64,000 nucleotides of DNA from Mycocentrospora acerina (Eukaryota; Ascomycota; Dothideomycetes; Pleosporales), in contig JAKUHH010000164.1 in assembly GCA_022701365.1 (NCBI GenBank), positions 1 to 64,000 of the forward strand, given 5' to 3'. The notes beneath the pieces are model-generated. The model did no database searches and was not told the origin of the DNA. It saw only the letters and a list, made by a program, of their open reading frames with translations. Of this stretch, positions 54,755-64,000 are shown piece by piece. Position numbers and translations under genes: made by a program. Each line of letters begins with the position of its first letter. Within the stretch, counting starts at the first letter, position 1.

Positions 54755-57658
54755 GATGTGTGTCGAGTCAACTCGTTGCAGATACCAAGTAGAATATGAT
54801 GGGAGAACCCGAATATATAAGGCTTGGTGGCTGTAGCGATCGGCTGGACAATGTTTTCACAGTGAAAGTGAAGGCTTGGCGATGGTGATGGTGAAGTGAA
54901 GACGAAAATAAGCGTGAAGCTGCTTTGAGAGTTGTCAATTTGACATTGAACTGGGAGCGCTGTTTATCGCTAAATAGCAATTCGAACGGTGAATACTAGC
55001 TGAATGCGGCGAGAATTTGCCCACATGAAGTAAGGGGAAAGCTTAATCTGTTGAAAGGCCAGTCGTGGTTCATACATTGTGTGTTGAAACAACGGTATAT
55101 TAGTTATATCTAGAATTCGTTCGTAAATCAACCCTACAGGTTTGGTATTTGAATACATCAGATGTGGTTGATGTTTGGGGTAGTTAACAAATCGAATTAG
55201 GTGGATTCCAGAGTTTTCAGAAATGAGAAATCGAAGAGCGGTAGATTGATATCAGGAATACTCAAAACCGTATATGCAAAGGTAAGGCTCGCAATATGAT
55301 GAGCCTAATGGCGATTAAAGATTTCGCAAATGTAAGTAGAAAAGTGGATGGAGATACCAGGATCGTGACCGCATGGGCGAGTATGATTGCCCGAATCAAC
55401 CTTTCGTCTTAATTCAAGGCTCTTTCACGCATCTATGAGTCTTTCTTGCATTTCTCGGTGAAATAAACAAAATGCAAGATGCTAACAGAAGGCTTGAAAC
55501 TGACCTCCATCGTAAGGTCGGAGTGTTCGCTTAGATGCCGGAGAGGTGCGGACAAGGCCACCAGAGCGATGAAGAGCGACTGGATCAATCAAGTGATCAC
55601 AGGTTGTGTCTGATTGCCAATTGCGCGAAGCCGTTCTCTAAGTCGTGGCTAACCGCGAAATGCTGTCCCAGTTTTCTCGCTTGCAATCAATACATCGATA
55701 ATTGGCTATTCTGTCTGCGAGGAAAGAGTTTCTAAAAGAGTTTAGAGATTTTATTTGACAGGTCTTATTCATCGCATATCAGTGAGTCCGATTGCACCTC
55801 GTCAGGCATGCCAACATTTGAAGACTGAAGTATTCTCAGCGCTCACAAGGTGGCAATGAGAGAGACCCATTCCCTAATTTAATGCCTGATCGTAAGTGAA
55901 GCTGAGAAAAAGTAACATCATTGTAAAGATAATAAAGTAGATCATGTAGCTCAGTTTAGTGCCGTTGAGGAGTCGAATCTACGCGGGCAGGTCTTTGTGT
56001 GTTTTGTAGGAGAAGGGCAATTTCGAATAATGCCTGTACGAAAAACGAGAAGAGATACTCCCCAGCCGGAAGACACTATAGGGAAGATTTTGGTGTAAAA
56101 TGCTGTGTATACAAACCTTGATTTGTTAGCTGAAGCTATGTAATGAACAAGGAAAAGACATAAGACAGAGCTTACAGATTCCACAAGGAAGCGATATATT
56201 AGAAATGATGCTCATTTCTGGATGAATTCAGCTCGACGATAAGGATTTTTCCTTCTTACTATGTCTCTCGTGCGGTGGCATCTATGTTTCTGACGTTGCT
56301 CTTTCTTTTACACAGGGTCTTAGCTGATCAGATATGAAGAACTATTAGAGCGGCGGCAAAGACGTTCGGCGACAGCATCAAAAGTAGAGCGAAAGAAGAG
56401 TTATTACAGACTAGAACTCCAGCTGTCGCAAAAAATATGATTGAGCATGTGTTTGAAGTGGTACTCGTGGTCTTTCATGTCGGCTGCCTAGTCCTTGGCG
56501 GAGCTAGGCCGGAGGAATTGTTGATTGTTGGCCCATCCCTCACCATCGGCGTCAAAGATGCCGTAGCTCAACGAAAGGGTGAGAGAATTTCTCTAATATC
56601 CCATCTTATAGTCCTCAGATCTCAGGCTGGGGTTGTCTTGATGTTGATCGGCTCATAAGTTGCGATCACTGGAATCAGAGTGAGCCTTAACAGCAATTAC
56701 TAATTGGATGGCGTGACAATGCGTGTCCAGAGTTTGTTATTAAATCTTTCAGAGCGTCTCTTATTATCATGGAGCATCATGTGCCTCCCACCGCAGTAGG
56801 ACTAAATTATAATGAAATCAGCTCTGAGAACAGGATCACAGTTGAACACGTACGGACAAAGACGCAACCACTATCCTTCATAAGTTTTCAGCACGTCAAT
56901 CGAAGCATTGCGTAAGTGCGTAAGATATAGATAGGGAAAAGAACAATAATGTCAGAGAGAAAGGATGAGTGTGTCTTATTGTAGTTGTGTAAGTAAACGA
57001 GAGGTGATTCTCGAGTTACGTCTTGATTGAGTAAAACGCGCAATTTCTCCACTGCCACGCGTACTACATGATTCGGTATTGATAGGTAGCATTTCCGTAT
57101 AAATTCCTATCACAAACATTGTATAGAACAAGAATTGTGTTTGCTATTACACTATTATATTCTACACCGATTCGAACTGGATGAATATACCTGGTACACG
57201 AGTAAGGAAAGCTGCAAAACCACTACAAAGCGACCCAATTATGACTCTGCGATAGAAAAATAGAGCGTAATACAACTAGTAGAAAACGGACATTGGCAAA
57301 GCAGAACAACCTATGTCTCACCTTACAGCAAGCGCAAACCGGTTCCAACACCATAGCTCTTAGGATAGGACAATCTCGGTAAACGATTTGACGACTCTGA
57401 GATGTATCCCTTATCTAATCTTCCACGCTTCATGTCTATCAATCTGAATAAATTGTGTTCCGTGCGGTGACATAACACTGAGAGGAGCGTACTCTCGACA
57501 AGTCTATTTTCTGCAATCCTCTTCCGCACATACAGAACACTCTGGGAGAATTATCCGCGATATATACACATCCGTAGTGCAACTAGGAGCGCGGCGTCTT
57601 TACTTTTAGCAATCTCACTATCAAAAGTATTTTTACCGCACAATGGCAGAACGGTCAT
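54755..57658. other. Intergenic region, no gene seen
   Basis: About 2.9 kb. Frames of 60-80 codons (54768, 54970, 55535, 55951, 56437, 57323) lack features. A stretch near 55945-55985 (GTAGCTCAGTTTAGTGCC ... GAGTCGAATC) resembles parts of tRNA D and T arms but is too short for a tRNA. No repeat with a second copy found. Confidence 0.45.
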
Positions 57659-59534
57659 TCAAGTCGAGAATACGCAAGGTTCATGTAATCTCGGTGATTT
57701 TGTCGTAGAGAATTTTCGAGTTTCTGCATCATATGAGATATGACTTCTGCCCTTTGCGATTTATTAGACATGTAGACAGATAAAATACGTAAATGAAAGA
57801 GCTTACTTTTGTGAGTGTGTGTGCTAGGCTCAAAATCCGATCAATGCGATTCTCAGTCTTAAGAGTCGTCTCAAAGCATCTCTCTACCTCATCCTGTTCA
57901 TTATCAAACCATTCCATAGGGAAATAGTTCACCGTCCAGATTAAGCCGCGTGTGAGATAGTCCTCAGGCAGTGGAAGTTCAAGATACTTGTCACCAGCTT
58001 TGGGGAATACTGAGTGTCTTATGATTGGCTTGTTATTTTCGCAATTCTCTGTTTTTTTTCCGATCGTTGTATTGAGGAAAGAAACGAGTTTTTCCCATGG
58101 AGCCTTCTTGAGCAGGTGGTTCGTATGATCGTTCTTAGCAAGCGTGGTGAAGAAAGAGAGCATAACGTTGACAAAAGGAAGAACAATCTTATTGCTGGGA
58201 TAGTCAAGGACCAGGTCGAAAGTGTTCATGGTCAATGCATGAGCCTGTAAGAACACATCGCTGAGGTAGAGGTCATTAATTTTGCCAAAAATCTCATTTT
58301 TTGTGATATTAGGATAGGAAGATTTGTCAGTGTCGCCTTGTAACTCTGGCGGTATTTTCTCGTTCGCCAGAACGTTTGCAGCTATCTGATCTTTCAAGAA
58401 GAGCATAAATATTTGTCGAAGGGGATTGAGGTCATCACCGTACTCGAAACAGGCGGTAATGTTTGTGATGGCGATGAATATTCCCTCTTCTATTTTTTCG
58501 ACCATGTCCATCTGAGTGTTTAACAGTTTAAGAAACACATCTATTTCACCTAGAATAGCGTCGAAGCAGCTCGTTTTTTTTCTTTGTGGATCTTCGATAT
58601 CCGCTTTTGTGCCTTTCTGGGAATTTTCGCTAGTTTTGGTAGATTGCGATACATCGAACAGATATCTATGAGTCTTGATGAAGCTGCGATATGCTGGTGG
58701 AGTTTTTGAGTCTTGTTTATTCATCTCAAGACGAGTATTAAAAAATGTCGTAATTGACTCAAGATTGATGGTGAAAGGCTCGACAGAGTTTAAAGATCTC
58801 GCATAGTAGTACATCTGACAAAGGGGTCGTTGACGAGCCAGAATTGCTAGGTGACGGTATAATCGACCGACTCCAGGAAATCTGTCGGATTTCTTACAGT
58901 ACCAGGATCTGGCCACAATGGCCCAGGCTTCTCGACTTTGAATATCTTCATCTTCAACGGCCATACGATAGAGTCCTATGTCGCCAAGGCATTCTATCCA
59001 AATGTTTTCAAATGCGGGAACGGTCTCATACAGCAGTGCTATTATGTTGAAGGTTAGGTAAAGAAATTCCAGCATAAAATCGATACTGTGCGGGAGCCGG
59101 ACGCGAAGTATCTCGAGGAAGGAGTGTATGCCATGTTTCCATAATCGATCAGGCATAGAGTACTTAGATGCAAGTTGTTGCATAGCTGCCGAACTAGACG
59201 GGTCCTGGGATTTCATGAAAAATTCGCAGTGCTCTTCAAGGAGAAGCTTGTGTTTTTTGATCATACCCTTCCAGAAATTGAAATCTAAGCCCCGACCAGA
59301 ATTAAAACCCATATTCTTATCAGCTTCTAGATCTCGATGCAGTATAATACAATCAGTCTCCATCCTGGTCAAGTCCCGGTATGTCCACTTTATTAGGGAC
59401 TTGAGACGCTCCTCCGAGACCGGAAGGTTACTCGGCTGAAGCAGAAGTCCAGGATAACGTTCACCGTTGCTTTGCAGCTGATTGTGATCGAAAGATTGTG
59501 TTGGACTCTGTATATGAGAGTCTTTACTGATCAT
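57659..59534 (-). CDS. EST1/SMG-like DNA/RNA-binding domain protein
   Basis: Exons 59534-57807 and 57751-57659, 606 residues; ATG at 59532-59534 (the upstream codon is TTG). The 55-nt intron (gtaagc...cgcaaag, CTAATAA branch) replaces a read-through tail VSSFIYVFYLS by GRSHISYDAETRKFST, a more protein-like end; the unspliced frame would stop at 57729. The central part, VGRLYRHLAILARQRPLCQM then YYARSLNSVEPF, is the hallmark of the EST1 DNA/RNA-binding region, where helical repeats follow. N-terminal residues 25-90 are a charged helix. A poly-charged linker lies at about 300-330. Family members serve telomerase recruitment or nonsense-mediated decay, but fungi have many divergent copies, so role here is unknown. 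Confidence 0.75.
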
Positions 59535-62500
59535 GTCAGAATGAAGCAATTGTAGACGACAAGTTCTTGGGAGGGCTGGGACGAAAGGTCTCAGTTTGAG
59601 CAGAAATATGTCCTTGGTTCCTTACAACTCCAAGTCTGATATGGCGACCTATATCGGAGAGAGAGGGTGGTTGTGGATGTTCACTTTACCCTATAGATAA
59701 TTTGGCGATATTTAAGCTAGATTCTCTGTTCAGTTTAATTTTTCGGGATTGGAATCGATTCCTAAGTTTAAAGTTAAAAACTTTCACACATTTAAATTGA
59801 GCAGGAATTATCAGAATCTTACCTCTACCCTTGAGTTGGGTCTCGTAAACAACCAATAATTAGAACTTTCTTAAATTTCTCAGTATGTGAAGCACAGCTA
59901 GGCTTCATACGTTTACGGAGTTGTTCGCTGCTTTGAAAGAATTTTTCGTAATGTCTACAACATGTACAACGAATAGCACCTATGTATGAGTTCTCAGACT
60001 TTGTTTGTATCAGAAGCACAACTGAATAGACTAGTAGATCTAGAAAAATAGACAAATACATACATGCACGCTAAACCCCTTAATCTGTACTCTAGCAATT
60101 TTAACGCTAAGGTAAGTGTTTGAAGCGAAGCGTAGGAAGCAAGGACGAGCGAGATAAAAAACACAAGTGGACAATCATATGATTGATGCAGCTGTATCAG
60201 TAATGATAGATCGACATAACTCTAGAAATATAGAGGTTCTCTTTCGTGTTGATGGCCCTTAGGATAGTACGCTCACTTTATAAAGCAAACAGCCGTGTTG
60301 CGACCCGAATTTTTAAAGCAGGCAAAACAGGCAAACTGACCCGACGCCTCGTTCAGATCTTCTTCCTGCACAGACGTTTCGTGACCTGAGCAGATAATTC
60401 ATGAGTCGCTGCGTGAGAGAAAGTGCTTGTCGAAGATCGCCTTCACCGCATTCTCTCTCCATTCCACGCTCTATGTTGCACTCTCTCTCTCGATATAGTT
60501 TGATTTTTGCCAATTGTTCATCTGTTCAAACAGCAGAAGAGCTTGATCGGCGTTGGCCTATCGCTAGATTAATCTTCAACTTGACACAGGGAAAAACGCA
60601 TTGCCTTTTGAGACAACGCATCGGAATCGGGCGCCACATCTTTTCACATCCTTGCAGTCACAGCATTGATCAGCAATGCATCTGTCCTAACAATTCGAGG
60701 GTGAATCATTTCGACTATTTTGCACGAGGGACCAAATGACAGGGGATGCAAAACCAGTGGAAATGAGCGAGCATGGCGGCTTAGTGGGCGATTCCCTTGG
60801 CGTGTAAGGAGGACCTCAGCGGAGATTCTCGGTTGAGTCTAGCGTTGTTTGTTAGCTTTCAGACTCAACAGCTGTGGAACAATTACGTACAGTCAATAAG
60901 TTGCTTTCAAATCTAGAAAAGTGTTGTCTTTGGAATACGTATTGGTCTGAATCAGGACAGGCGTAATTATGAGAAAGATCTTGGTTTGTTCTCGCAGTCC
61001 TTCCTCCCTGTTTGATTTAGCACTCTTTCAGTTCCTGCAAAAACTGGATGGCCTGTAAAATGATAAATTTTACCTCAACTCTCATTTTCAAAAACCTGCG
61101 TAACTAAATACAATTCTAAGCTCTCGAATCGAACAGCGAGATATTCAAAAAAAAACGAGAATGCGCAAAACATCAGTCCGACCACAATTCTAAAAAGCCA
61201 TTGCCCTAGACGAGTTCACGTGTGACCTAACAAAACAAACCACTCGCTCGTTTCTTGGCCATTTGTCACGATGTTGCCGCAAAGTTGCATGAGTTGAGAA
61301 TGAGTTAAATACATGTATGGTCCCCAATTGCTACAAATCCTTCTCGTGTAGCGACGACCTTCGGGTTTATTACTATGTTTACCTATTCGGAAGTGATTGT
61401 GCTGGAGAGCCTCGAAACGTGAAGTCGTTTGAATTGAGGGCAAACTTTACATTCAAGTAGTATTCAATAGTCTTACGGCTTTAGCAAAAGCTTTTTAATC
61501 ATCTGACTTTTGATCCTGAGAAATTTCCGCATGACTCAACATAGCTGGGCATAAAGGTGTGGTAGCTAGAAAATTCTGGGATTGCGAAGAACATGGGCGG
61601 CCGGTTTCCAAACGGTAGCTCAGTCGATCGCTTCCCAGAGCACCATTTCGTACTCCGATGATACTAGTTACATGTCAATCAGATCTTTTATTAAACCCCA
61701 ATGATATCTTTAGATAGCTATGAAAATAAAACTCCAATTAGCCCCGTCACTAGAGTATTGTGGTCTAACCAACCATGGCAAATGAACGATGTGTTACTTT
61801 GCGGTTCGTATTCTTCTGCAAAGATTGGTGGTCCAGATCAATAGCACCAGCAGAGGGCACGCAACCCTATCGAATTGAACACCGTGGACGAAAAGATAGA
61901 AGGCCGGGACATCTGTACTGGTGGTAGTGAACACGGTCTGGCATTACTTCTTAAGCGTTTCGCGGTTGTAAAAAAGAGATCTCTGATACTTACGATGAGC
62001 CTTGAGCGTCATGGTGACGTTGTAAATGTGGCAGCCGGCTAAGACTAGACCCTTCTTACAAAACGTGTCCTCGATGCGTGGCATTGAGGAGTATCCCCGA
62101 CCGTAGTCAGCTTAAGGAGGGCTGTGGACGCGTAAAGGGCCGTGACAGTGAGTAACGATGCGTTTTTATGACCTGTTACGTTAAGAGGAGGCCTCGTTGA
62201 TATGGTTTCGCGCGCGGGAAGATCGATTTGCCGGAAGACCGGGACATCATAGCTTGATGACGAAAACGTGAGAAGTCGGGTGATGATTCCTGTAGAACAT
62301 TAATATACGTTTCGCAGCTTTTCTGTACATTCCGTAGGACTCTCTACTCTTGTCACGCTGGGCTGCTTCATTCGGTTGAGCGGTTCTCTAGGGGAGTTTC
62401 GGTCATTGCATATCGCCTAACTCACCCATCACTTATCACACTTCTGGAGCTTTAAGTAGAACTTCATTCGACTTATGGTCTCCCTCCACTGGAGATATGG

Positions 62501-64000
62501 CCGTGTTAGTGGTAATGAGTCAGGGTCCTGCTCTGGTGCACTGTTCAAAACGGCAAGACTGTGTAATATGAAGCTATTGCGGGTGTCAAAGCTAGTCTCG
62601 GTGTTCAGCGCGGAACGCTACCTATTTTTGTACGAGGGCGTGGCAGAGGATATGTGACCTAGTTAGGGAAATATGTCGCGCCTTCTGCCAGCAGCGGGGT
62701 GACCTGAATTGCGGCAAATACGATAAAGTCTCTCGGACTCATAAATTAACTAGCTGAGATAGTTAAAAACTGGTTGAATCACCTATTCACGTGAATAGAG
62801 AAGCAACACTAACCGTTCTATTGCAGGGCTTGAGAAGTGTTGTATATACCACTGTGGTATTAAAAAGCACAAGTGGATTTATCATCTCCAAACTGTTAGA
62901 AGTGGGTCAGTTCGAAAACAATGCCGGAAAAACTAGAGCCATATTCAGGGTGACGGAGGAAAACAAGATGCGGCACGACCTAACTAGGTAAGCAAGGGCG
63001 GCCGAACGTAAGGGTCTACAATCGAACCCTAATCACAAGCCATTTGAAACAGTCACCTTCCGCCACCAGGAGTCTATTACGGCCGCGCGTGCTGTGTCAA
63101 TGTCTGTGCTCTTTTATTACTTTTTCGTTCCGGCAACTGGGCTATCTGGGTGGCACTATGCAGCAACCAAGTCCGCACTAGTGGCTAACTCAAAACAAGA
63201 CCTGCCTGTGGTTGGACAATGGAAATCACGCTGCGCTTTTCATCACATTTCCTTTTTCCTCAACCTTGCTTTCGATCAGGCTCATGGCTATAGCTCTCGG
63301 AGCTGGAATCGGCGGCTCAAGGTTGCAGCTACCGGTACGTATGAGCGACGCTGGCCGTTAGATGTGAGACTGAGCTGACCGGCAGAAATTCACAACGCCA
63401 GCTTCTTCTGTCTAACAGGCAGCTAGTTCATCCTAGTATCACAAGACTCAGCAAGGCCTCGATCATGAGCGAGCTTTAATGCCAGAAAACTATACAAGCG
63501 CGCTCGTTGAAGACGATTGCCACATCAATACACTCGAGTATGGATTGGAAGAGACAGAAAACCGATGCGGGCCCGGCCCGACCTCTCTTCATACGAGTCA
63601 ATCCTCCATTCTTTGCCGCAACAGACGTACAAAATGAAGGCCAGACCACACAAATAAGGGGCTATAAAACGAAGGGCGAGCAGAGGAAAAATGAAAGTCT
63701 TTCTTTAGAAGACTGGTCTGCGTCGGTTGGTTCGCGTTTGCGTATGGAAGCAAAGTGCACTCTATCAATTCTAATGAACAAGCAGTAGAAGAGGCTAGAA
63801 GAAACTAAATAAACCAACGGAAGATTGTGCGACTACCACTTGTTGTGGGTTACAGTCTTCCGCTCTGAGCTTCAGAGATTGTCTTTTCACCGCGCTTTAG
63901 GTAACCTCTTACAGCCCGCGACAAATCAGCACCCGCAACAGTTCCACACGCATCAGCGACAGATGTTCAAATCTCACGGCGGGCATGCAATGAATTTCAT
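59535..64000. other. Terminal 4.4 kb, no gene recognised
   Basis: The longest frames (60401-60739, 63094-63378, 63507-63788) are 90-112 codons and lack domains or signal peptides. From about 62000 on, the sequence is somewhat richer in GC and could hold a decayed gene or an untranslated region of a gene beyond the edge, but I could not read any family. No tRNA, satellite or telomeric repeat was seen. Confidence 0.4.

Noticed and set aside
55945..55985. tRNA-like stretch GTAGCTCAGTTTAGTGCC ... GAGTCGAATC
   Set aside because: Distance between D-arm-like and T-arm-like parts is too small and no acceptor stem forms. A similar D-arm-like string at 61614 was rejected for the same reason.
1..64000. 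CRISPR arrays, bacterial operons, rRNA genes, telomeric repeats, secondary-metabolite core enzymes
   Set aside because: Looked for and not seen. The spliceosomal introns exclude a bacterial contig, and no PKS/NRPS/terpene-synthase motif was found.

Overview
The window looks like a nuclear contig of a filamentous ascomycete. Evidence: spliceosomal introns of 38-67 nt with GT...AG ends and CTAAC/CTAAT-like branch sites, typical fungal families (GH18 chitinase, POT peptide and APC amino-acid transporters, type B esterase, DUF3455, EST1-like and F-box proteins), and ascomycete-type transposable elements (pogo/Fot-like, Tad-like LINE, small TIR elements). A Dothideomycete, perhaps Pleosporales, fits, but that is inference. 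Copies of several repeats differ mainly by C/T and G/A changes, as expected from repeat-induced point mutation (RIP); I did not count them.

Layout. 1-2119 (-): N-terminal two thirds of a vacuolar/plasma-membrane Ca2+ P-type ATPase, cut by the window edge. 3596-5246 (+): an eight-exon GH18 chitinase, intact once spliced. 7098-8651 (+): an unrecognised ~517-aa protein. 9344-10684 (-): a NEK-like kinase with altered catalytic motifs (pseudokinase). 12516-14216 (-): a secreted type B carboxylesterase with one in-frame UGA. 15123-16965 (+) and 17259-19047 (-): convergent POT peptide transporter and GABA/amino-acid permease genes. 20997-21695 (+): nucleoside 2-deoxyribosyltransferase-like protein. 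22968-23177 (-): a possible small secreted protein. 24580-25260 (+): TPR-RING protein. 26326-27386 (+): secreted DUF3455 protein.

From about 27.4 to 53 kb the window is a transposon-rich, gene-poor compartment: a pogo/Fot-like element split by a 5'-truncated LINE (15-bp target duplication), several TIR mini-elements, two LTR-like repeats, a 2.8-kb CENP-B/pogo-type element with a TA target duplication, and decayed genes (PAQR/hemolysin III, a frameshifted member of a tandem gene pair). Genes there are an ankyrin protein (33.4 kb), a coiled-coil protein (39.1-40.6 kb), a Ser/Asp-repeat protein (45.7 kb) and a hypothetical gene (48.7 kb) that seems to be interrupted by the 2.8-kb transposon. After that come an F-box protein (53.4-54.8 kb) and an EST1-like protein (57.7-59.5 kb); 59.5-64 kb has no gene I can support.

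The left part is a metabolic/secretion gene set (chitin degradation, ester hydrolysis, peptide and amino-acid uptake), but nothing shows co-regulation as a cluster. I see no coherent new multi-gene system. The most informative signals are the nested and gene-disrupting transposon insertions, the pseudokinase, the UGA-interrupted esterase, and the duplicated gene pair in which one exact single-base deletion can be read by comparison. Intron boundaries were inferred by eye from consensus sites, frame and family conservation, without transcript data.
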